Part shown: one piece after another, positions 48,587 through 59,399 of the stretch
Position numbering within the stretch: position 1 is the stretch's first letter
Layout of the letters: each line of letters begins with the position of its first letter
Source of the DNA: Mycolicibacterium goodii
Lineage (GTDB): Bacteria > Actinomycetota > Actinomycetes > Mycobacteriales > Mycobacteriaceae
Direction: 5' to 3'
Length of the DNA stretch: 64,000 nt
Assembly (NCBI RefSeq): GCF_001187505.1
Contig: NZ_CP012150.1
Location: 6,358,048-6,422,047 of the forward strand
Program-made: the position numbers and the translations under genes
The notes under the pieces: generated by a model
What the model saw: the letters and a program-made list of their open reading frames with translations, nothing else
What the model was told of the DNA's origin: nothing
Databases searched by the model: none

Positions 48587-49222
48587 ATGACCCGGGTTGT
48601 TCTGGGTTCCGCGTCGTCGGGCCGGCTGAGCGTGTTGCGCAACGCCGGTATCGAACCGCTCGTCGTGGTCTCGGATGTCGACGAGGACGCGATCATCGCC
48701 GCGCACCCGTCGGCTGCTCCGGATGAAATCGTCGCGGCATTGGCGTCGGCCAAGGCGGCCGAGGTCGTCACGCGCCTGCCGAATTCCGAGGTTGCCGACG
48801 CGGTCGTGATCGGCTGCGATTCGATGCTGCTTCTCGACGGGAAGTTGTGCGGCAAGCCCGGTTCGGCTCAGGCCGCGCGACGTCAGTGGCAGAGCATTGC
48901 CGGGCGGTCAGCGGATCTGCTCACCGGGCACTGCGTGATCCGGTTGCGCGACGGTGAGATCGTCGGCACTGTCACCGAAACATCTGGCACCACAGTGCAT
49001 TTCGGCACCCCCTCGCCCGAGGATCTGACGGCGTATGTGCAAAGCGGCGAACCGCTCTGGGTGGCAGGCGCGTTCACGCTCGACGGGCTCGGCGGCTGGT
49101 TCATCGACCGGATCGAGGGCGATCCGTCCAACGTGATCGGGTTGAGTCTGCCTGTGCTGCGGGTGTTGTTCGCGCGCCTGGATGTCTCGATCGCGGACCT
49201 GTGGTGCACCAACGGCCGGTGA
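48587..49222 (+). CDS. maf: Maf-like nucleotide pyrophosphatase
   Basis: 211 residues. House-cleaning enzyme that hydrolyses non-canonical or pyrimidine nucleoside triphosphates; the family is linked to septum control. Signatures: [17 protein letters not shown] (P-loop-like), [16 protein letters not shown] and [14 protein letters not shown]. It starts 7 bp after accE5, so it is in the accD5-accE5-maf transcript. Counterpart of Rv3282. Confidence 0.94.
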   Translation: MTRVVLGSASSGRLSVLRNAGIEPLVVVSDVDEDAIIAAHPSAAPDEIVAALASAKAAEVVTRLPNSEVADAVVIGCDSMLLLDGKLCGKPGSAQAARRQWQSIAGRSADLLTGHCVIRLRDGEIVGTVTETSGTTVHFGTPSPEDLTAYVQSGEPLWVAGAFTLDGLGGWFIDRIEGDPSNVIGLSLPVLRVLFARLDVSIADLWCTNGR

Positions 49223-49378
49223 GCGAGCATCATCCGGCCGGCCACGACACGCTTTCGCGCAGAATGCGTGTCGTGATGCCCCGCTGACCCGACAGTGACC
49301 AAATTGCAACAAACTCGGTGGGGCGGCACGCCGCGTGCAAAGCTGTGAATTCGCTCACACCGCCTCGACACTGGGGCG

Positions 49379-49606
49379 ATGCCGGTCGAAGAAACCATGT
49401 GGGACGTCCGCGTCGGGCGTGACATCGAAACGCATGACCTGGAGCGGCTGCGCGCCGCATTCGCCGATGTGATCGCCAAGCGACTCGCCCCCGGCAAACG
49501 CCTGCTGCGGGTCGTCACGTGGTGCCAGGACGGCGGCTCGCTGTTCCGCACCAAGTCCGGTCCGCGCCGCTACGCCGTGGCGTACGAGGTGGTGTTCACG
49601 GCCTGA
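49379..49606 (+). CDS. Small hypothetical protein
   Basis: 75 residues, no signal peptide or membrane segment, no family recognised. Composition is that of a folded cytosolic protein (DIETHDLERLRAAFADVIAK, LLRVVTWCQDGGSLFR), with normal codon usage. No clear ribosome site precedes ATG 49379, so it may be leaderless. 156 bp after maf on the same strand and convergent, 4 bp apart, with the DUF6199-like gene. Confidence 0.55.
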   Translation: MPVEETMWDVRVGRDIETHDLERLRAAFADVIAKRLAPGKRLLRVVTWCQDGGSLFRTKSGPRRYAVAYEVVFTA

Positions 49607-49610
49607 TCCG

Positions 49611-50336
49611 TCATCGCGGGGGCCGGTCGAGTTTCGGCACCGCATTGGCGGGTCCCGCGGGCACCAGCACGTTACCGTCCCGGTCGACGATGGGTGAGTC
49701 GGTCACCAGGCCCGCGCCCTGAGGGACCGCGATGCGGTCGGACCTAACCTCGTGTGTCGACGCGATGTCGCGGGTTGTGCACTTGTCCGACGCGGCGCTG
49801 TCCTTCTGCGGAACGTCGGGGGCCCAGAGCAATTCGACAGACAAGTGGGCAGGCGCCCCGTCCGCGGACCGTGCTCCGACCGACGTGACGCATTGCGCCA
49901 GCCCGCGCTTACCCGCGTAATTCCGAACCTCCAGATACCCGCTTCCAGGCGGTGCCAGGTAATACACCTCGGCCGGTCGTTGCGGTGCAGCCGGGTCCGA
50001 CACATAGCCGATCACCGGCAGCGTGCCGCGCTTCTCGGGTGCCGGCGGCTGGTAGGCCTCGACCGCCGCCTTCCACTCGTCGCGCTGTTTGCGTTCGGCT
50101 TCGTGCTCTTTCCGGTCGCTTTCGGCCGACCACGCCAGCACCGCCAGCAAGATCGACGCCCCGATGACGAAGAGCCCGCTCAGCGACGTCATCGCATAGG
50201 ACGCATCGCTGGGTTCGTTGGCCTCCGGATTCCGGTATTTCCACGACTCGGTCGCCCACCACAGCTTGCGCGGCCGCAGCAGGATGAACAGACCACCCGG
50301 AATCCCGACGATCAGAACCAGTATCGCGACTGCCAC
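49611..50336 (-). CDS. DUF6199-like membrane protein
   Basis: 241 residues from GTG 50336. Two helices, at about 2-20 and 52-69; between them RKLWWATESWKYRNPEANEP is the DUF6199 type of motif. A charged stretch rich in Glu/Lys/Arg (ESDRKEHEAERKQRDEWK) follows, then an extracytoplasmic C-terminal domain with two cysteines. Function unknown. The IS110-type element lies directly upstream, so the original promoter may have been displaced. Confidence 0.75.
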   Translation of the reverse strand: MAVAILVLIVGIPGGLFILLRPRKLWWATESWKYRNPEANEPSDASYAMTSLSGLFVIGASILLAVLAWSAESDRKEHEAERKQRDEWKAAVEAYQPPAPEKRGTLPVIGYVSDPAAPQRPAEVYYLAPPGSGYLEVRNYAGKRGLAQCVTSVGARSADGAPAHLSVELLWAPDVPQKDSAASDKCTTRDIASTHEVRSDRIAVPQGAGLVTDSPIVDRDGNVLVPAGPANAVPKLDRPPR

Positions 50337-50695
50337 GGGTGGAGCCTAACTGGCTGTAGGTCGTGTCAAGACTGTTGGTGGGTGCAAGGCACCGACATCC
50401 GGGATGCGGGTGTTGTGGGTTCGTGTGTGGTGTCGGTGGCTGGCCAGGGACTGACCGGGGGGCCGGGCGCCCACGTTGACGTATGCGACCTCGGCAGGGG
50501 TCATCTGGCGTCGTTCGGGCTGCCTTGGAGGCGAAGGGTCGGGTGCCAAGTTAGACGCGGCGTAACCTGCGGAGGTCCGCCATAACGCCGGCGGCATCTG
50601 ATCCGGCCCTTCGTCCCGTCTGTTCAGCGTGGCACTGCCGACGGGACTTGTGAAGGTGGGATTGAGGCTGGTCCTTTCGTCGATGGCGAGGTTGG

Positions 50696-51328
50696 TCAAA
50701 CCCAGCGGGCCGGGTCGTAGGCGGTGTGGTCGCGCACCAAGGCGTGGGCGATGCGGTTGGCACGGTGGGCCAGCGCACAGGCGATGACCCCGCCACGTTT
50801 GCCGCGAGCTTTGAGTCCGCCGGCGTAAGCCTTGGCCGCCGGTTCGGTCAGCCATAGGCCGAGGCCGAGGTCGATCAAGGCGCGGCGCAAGGCCACGCTG
50901 CCCTCGCGACTGATGCCGCCGTCACGGCGTTTGTGGGCGGATTCGTACTGCATCGGTGAGAGTCCCGAGGCCCGGTAGATTTGTCGCGGGCCGGGCCAAC
51001 GGGACGGATCACCCAGGGCTGCTGCGTAATTGGCTACTCGCACCACACCCCAACCCGGAACGGTGGTCAGGGTGGCGAACGGGCTGCGCGGCAACAGCAC
51101 TGCCAACGCGGCCTCAGCGGCCTGGATCTGTGAATCTAGGTCGGCGAGCAGGTTCAGGTCGGCGGCCAGGATCTGGCGGGAGATCGCCGCGTCCCGGGTA
51201 GGCAGCGCATCGCGGGCTGCGGCGACCAGCCGCTCGGCGACGGGACGGCGCAGCTGCAGGTCGCGTGCCGCGGCGAAACGGATCAGCCGATTCACTCCGA
51301 GGGCGGCCAGCCGGCAGGGGTCGGAGAA
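50696..51328 (-). pseudogene. IS110-family transposase, C-terminal half (disrupted)
   Basis: 211 codons in frame from the insertion point to TGA at 50696. It contains the Transposase_20 domain: TTVPGWGVVRVANYAAALGD, RQIYRASGLSPMQYESAHKR and GSVALRRALIDLGLGL, with the conserved Ser region of IS110 enzymes. Joined to the half at 52796-53377 without the IS256 element and one copy of the target duplication, it restores a 404-residue protein reading VAAEFSDPCRLAALGVNRLI across the junction. Confidence 0.9.
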
Positions 51329-51336
51329 CTCCGCGG
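51329..51336. repeat. Left copy of 8-bp target site duplication
   Basis: CTCCGCGG, identical to 52796-52803 on the other side of the IS256-type element. Confidence 0.9.
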
Positions 51337-51363
51337 GAGCGTGTCAAGTTTTCTGTGTAGATC
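51337..51363. repeat. Terminal inverted repeat of the IS256-type element (transposase 3' side)
   Basis: 27 bp starting GAGCGTGTCAAG; pairs with the complement of 52769-52795, with mismatches at positions 2, 4, 11, 12, 14 and 25. Confidence 0.85.
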
Positions 51364-51391
51364 GGTTGTCTGAAACTTTCGGTTGTGGTGC

Positions 51392-52747
51392 TTACAGATA
51401 GCGTTCGATGCGGTCTGGGTAGACCAGGGTGAGTTGTTCGAGTGCCTTTTTCCAGTTGGTGACGACCTGGCCTTCGACGAGGCGTCCGGGGGCTGTTCGG
51501 CAGCGTTTCTGACCGCGTTCCTTTGCACGCTCGGCGGCGCGTTTGTCTTCGATGTTGCAGATGGCCAGCCAGAGCAGTTTCACGACGGATGCGTCGTTGG
51601 GGAACTGGCTGCGGTTCTTGGTGACCTTGCGCAGTTGGTAGTTCAGCGATTCGATCGAGTTGGTGGTGTAGATCACCCGCCGCAACTCGGGCGGGAACGC
51701 CAGAAACGGGATGAACTGCTCCCACGCCCGCTCGAATACCTTGGTCACTGTGGGGTTTTTCTTGCCGAGCTCCGAGGCGGCGAACGCATCCAATTCCGCC
51801 CGGGCGGCTTCGGCGTCGGGTGCGGTGTAGACCGGTTTGAGTGCGGCGGCCACGGCTTTGCGGTCGCTGTAGGACACGAACCGCAGCGCGTTGCGGATCA
51901 GATGCACCACACATGTCTGAACCGCCGCTTGTGACCAGGTCGCCGCGATCGCCTCCGGGAAGCCGGTGAGTCCGTCGCAGCACACGATGAGTACGTCGCG
52001 GATGCCGCGGTTGGCCAGATCGGCGCACACCGCCGCCCAAAACGCCGCCCCTTCGTTCTGCTGGACCCAGATCCCCAGGACATGCTTGATCCCGGCCATA
52101 TCCACGCCCACGGCGATGTGAGCAGCCTTGTTGCGGGTGTGGCCGCCGTCTTTGACCTTGACGATGATCGCGTCGAGGTAGATCACCGGGTAGATCGGGT
52201 CCAGCGGGCGACGCTGCCAGGCCAGGACCTCATCGGAGATCTCATCGACGATCTTGGAGATCGTCTCATGCGACACCTCGGTACCGATCGTCGACTGGAG
52301 GTGAAATTGGATGTCGCGCAACGTCATTCCGCCGGCATACAGTGAAATGATCATGTCATCGAGCCCGCCGGTACGACGCTGCCCCTTGGGTACCAGCCGT
52401 GGGGTGAACGAGCCATCCCGATCGCGCGGAACGTCCAACGGGACCGGGCCGGCCTCGGTGGCCACCGTCTTGGGTGAACTGCCGTTGCGGGAATTGGGCA
52501 GCGATCGGCCGGCCGGGTCGCCCTTCTCATAGCCCAGATGATCGGTCAGCTCGGCGGCCAGGCCGCGTTCCAAAGCCAGCTTGATCAGCCCGGGCAGCAA
52601 GCCACCCTCACCGGTCAGGGCGACCTCGCCAGTGTCGATCTGAGCCAGCAGATCATCGACAGCCCCCGAGGCCCGCAACGCCTCAGCCATCTCCACCGTG
52701 GAACCCGCCTCAGCCAGCGTCACATCGACGTCCTTGCCATCCGTCAC
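51392..52747 (-). CDS. IS256-family transposase
   Basis: 451 residues. DDE transposase of the mutator/IS256 superfamily: LTDHLGYEKGDPAGR, RDRDGSFTPRLVPKGQRRTG, then the first catalytic Asp in VIYLDAIIVKVKDGG and the second in DVLIVCCDGLTGFPEAI, with the helix-rich insert and ERAWEQFIPFLAFP, RVIYTTNSIESLNYQLRKV in the C-terminal part. It appears complete and potentially active. It is read in the same direction as the disrupted host transposase. Confidence 0.95.
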   Translation of the reverse strand: MTDGKDVDVTLAEAGSTVEMAEALRASGAVDDLLAQIDTGEVALTGEGGLLPGLIKLALERGLAAELTDHLGYEKGDPAGRSLPNSRNGSSPKTVATEAGPVPLDVPRDRDGSFTPRLVPKGQRRTGGLDDMIISLYAGGMTLRDIQFHLQSTIGTEVSHETISKIVDEISDEVLAWQRRPLDPIYPVIYLDAIIVKVKDGGHTRNKAAHIAVGVDMAGIKHVLGIWVQQNEGAAFWAAVCADLANRGIRDVLIVCCDGLTGFPEAIAATWSQAAVQTCVVHLIRNALRFVSYSDRKAVAAALKPVYTAPDAEAARAELDAFAASELGKKNPTVTKVFERAWEQFIPFLAFPPELRRVIYTTNSIESLNYQLRKVTKNRSQFPNDASVVKLLWLAICNIEDKRAAERAKERGQKRCRTAPGRLVEGQVVTNWKKALEQLTLVYPDRIERYL

Positions 52748-52768
52748 GTCCTGCGATCCTTCCGTTAG

Positions 52769-52795
52769 GACCTACACAGAACATCTGACACCCCC
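52769..52795. repeat. Terminal inverted repeat of the IS256-type element (transposase 5' side)
   Basis: 27 bp ending ACATCTGACACCCCC; partner of 51337-51363. Confidence 0.85.
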
Positions 52796-52803
52796 CTCCG
52801 CGG
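52796..52803. repeat. Right copy of 8-bp target site duplication
   Basis: CTCCGCGG, identical to 51329-51336. Confidence 0.9.
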
Positions 52804-53377
52804 CGACCAGCCGGCCGATCTTGGTGGCCAACACATCCGGCAGCGCCAGGGTCAGCCCAGGAAACGCCCGATCCAGCTGCCCGAGCAACTGATTCTTTGT
52901 CGCCGTGCGCGTGGTGACCCGCCGGCTTCGGTGTCCCGCCCAGGCGCTGAGCTCGCCGATCACGACATCGCGGTCGGCGATGGCGCGCCCGCGCCCGGCC
53001 AGCGCCAGCTCGGTGATCGCCTCCAGATCGATCACGTCAGTCTTGATCCGGCGTCGGCCCTGCGCGCGGCGCTGCTCGGCGACATGGGCGGGATTGAGCT
53101 CCAACACCTCCCAGCCATCGGGCCAGCGGTGATCAAGCACTGGGCGGTGATAGTGGCCAGCAGCCTCCACTGCCACCTTGACCTGCCCCGACACCGGAAC
53201 TGCCGCCATCACGCTCGCCGCCGCAGCACCCAAGCCTGAGCGGTTCATCGTGAACTCTGTCGGGCTGACCAGCAGATGACGTGCAGCATCGGTCACCGAA
53301 AACAAGGCCGAGGTCTTGCCCACATCAACAGCAACGACGATCGTGGACGACGTGACTGGAGCACACTGCACAGACAC
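52796..53377 (-). pseudogene. IS110-family transposase, N-terminal half (disrupted)
   Basis: 194 codons from GTG 53377 (VSVQCAPVTSS), behind GGAGG, to the IS256 insertion point. It holds the RuvC-like DEDD domain: IVVAVDVGKTSALFSV with the first Asp, VAVEAAGHYHRPVLDH with the Glu, and IKTDVIDLEAITELAL with the last Asp pair. Read-through into the inserted element would add only GGVRCSV before a stop. The C-terminal half is at 50696-51328. Confidence 0.9.
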
Positions 53378-53607
53378 AAAACACCTCCGGGGTGTGTCAG
53401 GAGGTCCCACGTGCGACAACACGCGGACCCCACAAAGGATCAGTTACAGATCCCTTCCTGACACCTCCGGAGGCATTTGAGAAGGACCAACTCGATCTAT
53501 ATCAACGCCGCCGAACGGGGCATCCTTGCGGCAATTCGCGGCGGCGATCAGGTGGTTTCGCCCCACTGCCACGACAGCGTCGCCGGTCTCGGCGGTAGGC
53601 TCATGGT

Positions 53608-54507
53608 GTGTCGCTGCCTGCAGATCCCAGCCCCACTCTTGCCGAATACGCCCACCCGGAACGCCTGGTGACCGCCGATTGGCTCGCCAGTAACCTCGGT
53701 CGGCCCGGTCTGGCCATCGTCGAGTCCGACGAGGATGTCCTCCTCTACGACACCGGCCACATTCCCGGTGCGGTGAAGATCGACTGGCACACCGATCTCA
53801 ACGACCCGCACGTGCGGGACTACATCAACGGCGAGCAGTTCGCCGCGTTGATGGACCGCAAGGGCATCAGCCGCGACGACACCGTCGTCATCTACGGCGA
53901 CAAGAGCAATTGGTGGGCCGCCTACGCCCTCTGGGTTTTCACGCTGTTCGGTCACCCTGATGTGCGCCTGCTCGATGGTGGCCGCGACCTATGGGTCTCC
54001 CACGGTCGCGACACCACCCTCGACGTGCCGACGCGCCAGTCGAGCGGATACCCGGTGGTGGAGCGCAACGACGCGCCCATCCGCGCGTTCAAGGACGACG
54101 TGCTGGAGATCCTCGGCAAGCAACCGCTGATCGACGTCCGCTCGCCGCAGGAGTACACCGGCGAACGGACCCACATGCCGGACTATCCGGAGGAGGGCGC
54201 GTTGCGGGGTGGTCACATCCCCACCGCCAAATCCATCCCGTGGGCCAAGGCCGCGAAAGACAACGGCCAGTTCCGCAGCCGCACCGAGCTCGAGGAGCTC
54301 TACCGCTTCCTCAAGCCGTCCGACGACGGGACCCCGGAAACAGTGGTGTACTGCCGCATCGGCGAGCGGTCCAGCCACACCTGGTTCGTGCTGACGCACC
54401 TGCTCGGCTATCCGGGCGTCCGCAACTACGACGGTTCGTGGACCGAATGGGGCAACGCGGTGCGCGTGCCCGTGGCGGTCGGTCCGGATCCGGGTTCGGC
54501 ACCATGA
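53608..54507 (+). CDS. sseA: Thiosulfate sulfurtransferase (rhodanese) SseA
   Basis: 299 residues from GTG 53608. Two rhodanese domains; the first is inactive-like ([20 protein letters not shown]), the second has the persulfide cysteine Cys249 in [12 protein letters not shown]. It moves sulfane sulfur to an acceptor. TAGGCT at 53596-53601 is a -10 candidate placing transcription start at the start codon, so it may be leaderless. Coupled by overlap to the SufE-like gene. Counterpart of Rv3283. Confidence 0.95.
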   Translation: MSLPADPSPTLAEYAHPERLVTADWLASNLGRPGLAIVESDEDVLLYDTGHIPGAVKIDWHTDLNDPHVRDYINGEQFAALMDRKGISRDDTVVIYGDKSNWWAAYALWVFTLFGHPDVRLLDGGRDLWVSHGRDTTLDVPTRQSSGYPVVERNDAPIRAFKDDVLEILGKQPLIDVRSPQEYTGERTHMPDYPEEGALRGGHIPTAKSIPWAKAAKDNGQFRSRTELEELYRFLKPSDDGTPETVVYCRIGERSSHTWFVLTHLLGYPGVRNYDGSWTEWGNAVRVPVAVGPDPGSAP

Positions 54508-54920
54508 CCATGCCGGCCGCCCTGGCCGAGGTGGTCTCGGACTTCCGGGAAATGGCCGGCCAGGACAAGCTGCAGCTGCTGCTGGAGTTCGCCAACGAAC
54601 TGCCGCCGCTGCCCGCCCACCTCGAGGAGGCGGCGATGGAACCGGTACCCGAGTGCCAGTCACCGCTGTTCCTCGACGTCGACGCGTCGAACCCGGAGTC
54701 GGTGCGTCTGTACTTCAGCGCGCCCGCCGAGGCCCCGACCACACGGGGTTTCGCGGCGATCCTCGCGGCCGGTCTGGACGGGCAGCCCGCGGACGACATC
54801 CTCGCGGTGCCCGACGATTTCTACTCCGATCTCGGTCTGGCGGCGCTGATCAGTCCGTTGCGGCTGCGCGGCATGTCGGCGATGCTGACCAGGATCAAAC
54901 GGCGGCTGCGCGCGGCCTGA
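54504..54920 (+). CDS. SufE-family sulfur acceptor protein
   Basis: 138 residues from ATG 54504, overlapping the sseA stop. Cys51 in [14 protein letters not shown] occupies the position of the sulfur-accepting Cys51 of E. coli SufE. Further SufE features: [13 protein letters not shown] at the N-terminus and [18 protein letters not shown] at the C-terminus. It probably receives sulfur from SseA or a cysteine desulfurase. Counterpart of Rv3284. Confidence 0.92.
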   Translation: MTMPAALAEVVSDFREMAGQDKLQLLLEFANELPPLPAHLEEAAMEPVPECQSPLFLDVDASNPESVRLYFSAPAEAPTTRGFAAILAAGLDGQPADDILAVPDDFYSDLGLAALISPLRLRGMSAMLTRIKRRLRAA

Positions 54921-55244
54921 GCCGCAAAACCATTGCACCGCAACGGCTTCGGCGCACACATACACATCCGTCGGCACCCCGGCCACCGCCATCGTCACCG
55001 CCTGCGTTCGGAAGCAGGCCGGAGCGGGTAGTCCAACGACACCCCGATGCGGATCAGAAAAATTCGACCATAAGGAAGGTCACAGTACAGTTGCAGCCGC
55101 ACCGGCCAACGCAGCAGTTTCCGCTGGCCAGCGCCCGATCGGCGACCGAAAACCGCCACACCCAATGCATTACGACAGAACTTACCCACGGGTAACCGGC
55201 CCGCGTGGAACAGGCTCGATGCGCGGCGCATAAACTGCCCGCGA
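54921..55244. promoter_or_regulatory. Intergenic region upstream of accA3
   Basis: About 320 bp without a gene. It is richer in A than the flanks around 55050-55090 (GGATCAGAAAAATTCGACCA). I see no strong hairpin or coding sequence; the promoter elements lie at its right end. Confidence 0.35.
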
Positions 55245-57082
<1,838 letters not shown>

Positions 57083-57107
57083 GCCGCACCGGCCCGGACT
57101 TGAACGC

Positions 57108-57164
57108 CGAGGCTGTAGTTACCGTGGAATTGTGCGAGAGCACTCACCGGTAACTACAGCCTCG
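57108..57164. terminator. Terminator-like perfect inverted repeat after accA3
   Basis: CGAGGCTGTAGTTACCG at 57108-57124 and its exact complement at 57148-57164, with a 23-nt loop; 26 bp after the accA3 stop. Confidence 0.7.
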
Positions 57165-57217
57165 CGGCATTTGGAGCATCTGGGGCATCAGCGGTCCGGC
57201 CCATTCGAGAGGACACC

Positions 57218-57583
57218 ATGGAACCTGTCGAGATCAATGCAGGCGCTTGGTATCTGCGTGCGCTGCGGGCCGACGATCTGATGGACGATCGCCCGGCACT
57301 GGCCGACCTCGGCAAGACCGACCCCGACCACGTCACCAGGCGTGAGGCGCAGTGGGCGTCCGACACGTGCTACTCGTGGGCGGTGTGTGAACCCACCACC
57401 GGCGAGATGCTCGCCGAGGTCACCCTCGACCCCGCCACGGCAGAGGTGCACAGCAGGGCCAGGACCGGGCATGCCGACGCCGCACGGATCGCCGAGGACT
57501 GCGTGCGTCGGTTCGCCGGGGCGATGCTTGGACTCACCCCGCACGAGTCGGGCAACTCCTCGGGCGCACCCGTCACGGACTGA
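57218..57583 (+). CDS. Small GNAT-like protein
   Basis: 121 residues behind GAGAGG. The opening INAGAWYLRALRADDLMDDR and the following WASDTCYSWAVCEPTTGEML with AEVTLDPATAEV resemble the first strands of a GNAT N-acetyltransferase, but the acetyl-CoA-binding R/QxxGxG/A loop is not evident. It may be a degenerate or substrate-side domain only. Its 3' end overlaps the convergent nucleotidyltransferase gene by 11 bp. Confidence 0.6.
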   Translation: MEPVEINAGAWYLRALRADDLMDDRPALADLGKTDPDHVTRREAQWASDTCYSWAVCEPTTGEMLAEVTLDPATAEVHSRARTGHADAARIAEDCVRRFAGAMLGLTPHESGNSSGAPVTD

Positions 57584-58121
57584 CGTCGATATCCGCCCCG
57601 GTGGCGAGATCCCCGCACTCCACGGCGACCACGTCGGTGCGCCCGCGCAGGAAGGGCCTGGCGCCCTCGTCGCCGTGCAGACTGCCCAGTAGCTCCGGCC
57701 AGTACGTGCGGGCGATCACCACGGGGTGCCCGGGCGTGCCGTCGTAGACCGCGCGCGCCAGGCCGGTCCCACCGGCCGCCGCGACCACCCGGGCGACGAC
57801 ACCACCACCGATGTCGGGGGTGTCGACGAGGTGCAGCGCGACCAGATCCGCGCCGGTCTGCTCGGCGGCCTCGATCCCGGTGCGCAGCGATGCCGACAAC
57901 CCGTCGGACCAGTCGGTGGCCACCACCGCCCGCGCCGGCTCCGGTACGTCGACGACCGCCGCACCGAGCACGACGACGACGTGCGCACAGCCGCCGTCCA
58001 CCAGGGCGCGCACCGCAGATTTCAGCCATTCACCTTCAGCGGCAAGGACTTTCGGCATGCCGAACCGCGTGCCTGCCCCGGCGGCGAGTACCACTCCTGC
58101 GACCACGGGACCCGGCGCCAT
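57573..58121 (-). CDS. MobA/MocA-like nucleotidyltransferase
   Basis: 182 residues from ATG 58121. The N-terminal VVAGVVLAAGAGTRFGMPKV is the nucleotide-binding loop of the molybdenum cofactor cytidylyl-/guanylyltransferase type, and ALHLVDTPDIGGGV carries the metal-binding acidic residue. The C-terminal GTPGHPVVIARTYWPELLG is also typical. It begins 9 bp after the sigF stop, so it is transcribed with the stress operon. Whether it serves molybdenum enzymes such as the formate dehydrogenase is unknown. Confidence 0.83.
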   Translation of the reverse strand: MAPGPVVAGVVLAAGAGTRFGMPKVLAAEGEWLKSAVRALVDGGCAHVVVVLGAAVVDVPEPARAVVATDWSDGLSASLRTGIEAAEQTGADLVALHLVDTPDIGGGVVARVVAAAGGTGLARAVYDGTPGHPVVIARTYWPELLGSLHGDEGARPFLRGRTDVVAVECGDLATGADIDVSP

Positions 58122-58130
58122 GCCGCACCG

Positions 58131-58883
58131 TCACTGCAACTGGTCGCGCAGACGCGCCAACGACTTGGCCAGCAACCGCGATACATGCATCTGCGAGATG
58201 CCCACCCGCTCGGCGATCTGGGTCTGCGTCATCGACTCGAAGAACCGCAGCACCAGCACCGTGCGCTCCCGCTCCGGGAGGCTGGCCAGCAGCGGACGCA
58301 GCGACTCGCGGTTGTCGATCTGGTCGAGACCCATGTCGAGGTCGCCGAGTGTGTCGACGATCGCAGGCGCCTCTTCGTCACCCCCACCGCCGCTGTCGAT
58401 GGAAAGCGTGTTGTACGAGCTGCCCGCGATGAGGCCTTCCACGACCTCTTCGCGGTCCATGTCGAGTTCCTGGGCGAGCTCCGAGGCCGTGGGGGCACGG
58501 CCCAACCGCTGCGACAGCTCGGCCGTCGCGGCCCCGAGCCGCAGGTGCAGTTCCTTGAGCCGCCGCGGCACCTTCACCGACCAACTGTTGTCACGGAAGT
58601 GCCTGCGGACCTCGCCCATGATGGTGGGCACCGCGAACGACACGAAGTCGGACCCGGCCTCGACGTCGAACCGGTTGACGGCATTCACCAGGCCCACGCG
58701 GGCCACCTGCACGAGGTCTTCGCGCGGTTCCCCTCGACCGTCGAACCGGCGCGCGATGTGATCGGCGAGCGGCAGGCACCGCTCGACGATCTTCTCGCGC
58801 TGGCGGACGTATCCCGGCGAACCCTCGGCCGCGGCCGCCAGCTCCCGGAACATGTCGAGAACGTCTGCGTATTCGGACGTCAC
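58131..58883 (-). CDS. sigF: Stress/stationary-phase sigma factor SigF
   Basis: 250 residues from GTG 58883 (GTGA overlap with rsbW). SigB/F/G-type sigma factor: region 2 EDLVQVARVGLVNAVNRFDV, region 3 VKVPRRLKELHLRLG, region 4 RTVLVLRFFESMTQTQIAER and VGISQMHVSRLLAKSLARLR. In mycobacteria it controls pigment, envelope and oxidative-stress genes and is held by RsbW. It follows chaB and rsbW in one operon. Counterpart of Rv3286c. Confidence 0.97.
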   Translation of the reverse strand: MTSEYADVLDMFRELAAAAEGSPGYVRQREKIVERCLPLADHIARRFDGRGEPREDLVQVARVGLVNAVNRFDVEAGSDFVSFAVPTIMGEVRRHFRDNSWSVKVPRRLKELHLRLGAATAELSQRLGRAPTASELAQELDMDREEVVEGLIAGSSYNTLSIDSGGGGDEEAPAIVDTLGDLDMGLDQIDNRESLRPLLASLPERERTVLVLRFFESMTQTQIAERVGISQMHVSRLLAKSLARLRDQLQ

Positions 58884-59296
58884 CGCAGCAGGCTCGCTCG
58901 CCTCGTGGTCATGGTGATGCCGAACACCTGCCCGTCCTCGGGTCTGGTCCCGTCGGAGAAGGTGTTCACCTCATCGGTGAGCGAACTGAGCACGTGCCAG
59001 CTGAAGCTGCCGGGCTCGACGACGTTGCCACCGATGCACACCGTCGACGCGGAGATGACCACCGCATCGGGACCGGGATCCACCCGTAGGACGAGCGTCG
59101 CGTCAGGCACCGCCGACCTGATCAACGTCGTGCACGCCTCGTCGACCGCCAACCGCAGATCCGCGACGACGTCGAAATCGAGGTCTTCGAAGGTGGCGAT
59201 CGCCGCCACCACCGTGCGCACCACCGCGAGGTTCTCCAACATCGCGGCGACGCGGATCTCGACCGACCGCTCGCCCCGAGCGGGTGTTTCCGCCAT
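58880..59296 (-). CDS. rsbW: Anti-sigma-F factor RsbW (UsfX)
   Basis: 138 residues from ATG 59296 behind AGGAGG. GHKL-type ATPase/anti-sigma fold, with LRLAVDEACTTLIRSA in place of the usual N-box. In most RsbW kinases the N-box contains Asn after the Glu (ExxxN); here Thr-Leu follows, so Mg-ATP binding may be weak or unusual. It binds SigF. Stop overlaps sigF. Confidence 0.92.
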   Translation of the reverse strand: MAETPARGERSVEIRVAAMLENLAVVRTVVAAIATFEDLDFDVVADLRLAVDEACTTLIRSAVPDATLVLRVDPGPDAVVISASTVCIGGNVVEPGSFSWHVLSSLTDEVNTFSDGTRPEDGQVFGITMTTRRASLLR

Positions 59297-59399
59297 CTGA
59301 CCTCCTGGAATTTGTGACCGACAGTACCTCAGCGGCGTAGGTGGATTCACCACAGCACTCCCTCTCCCGCTGCCGGATCACGCGGCCCGCGGTGCCAGG

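Larger units (their letters stand above)
51337..52795 (-). mobile_element. Complete IS256-family insertion sequence (1459 bp)
   Basis: Bounded by 27-bp terminal inverted repeats that match at 21 positions; both contain TGTCA and TTCTGTGTAG. It is flanked by the 8-bp duplication CTCCGCGG. It encodes one transposase. Intact ends, intact gene and identical duplications indicate a fairly recent insertion. It lies within the IS110 transposase gene. Confidence 0.93.
50342..53475 (-). mobile_element. IS110-family element, interrupted (outer element of a nested pair)
   Basis: Spans the two halves of one IS110-type transposase and its flanking noncoding DNA. Ends are approximate because IS110 elements often lack terminal repeats. 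The side downstream of the transposase holds ~350 bp of noncoding DNA (50342-50695); the side upstream holds an imperfect inverted repeat (CCTCCGGGGTGTGTCAGG near 53385 against CCTGACACCTCCGGAGG near 53457). It separates maf-side genes from sseA, which are neighbours in M. tuberculosis. Confidence 0.7.

Noticed and set aside
50346..50855. 169-codon frame in the IS110 noncoding end
   Set aside because: Overlaps the transposase 3' end in another frame and lies in the presumed noncoding terminal region; no domain.
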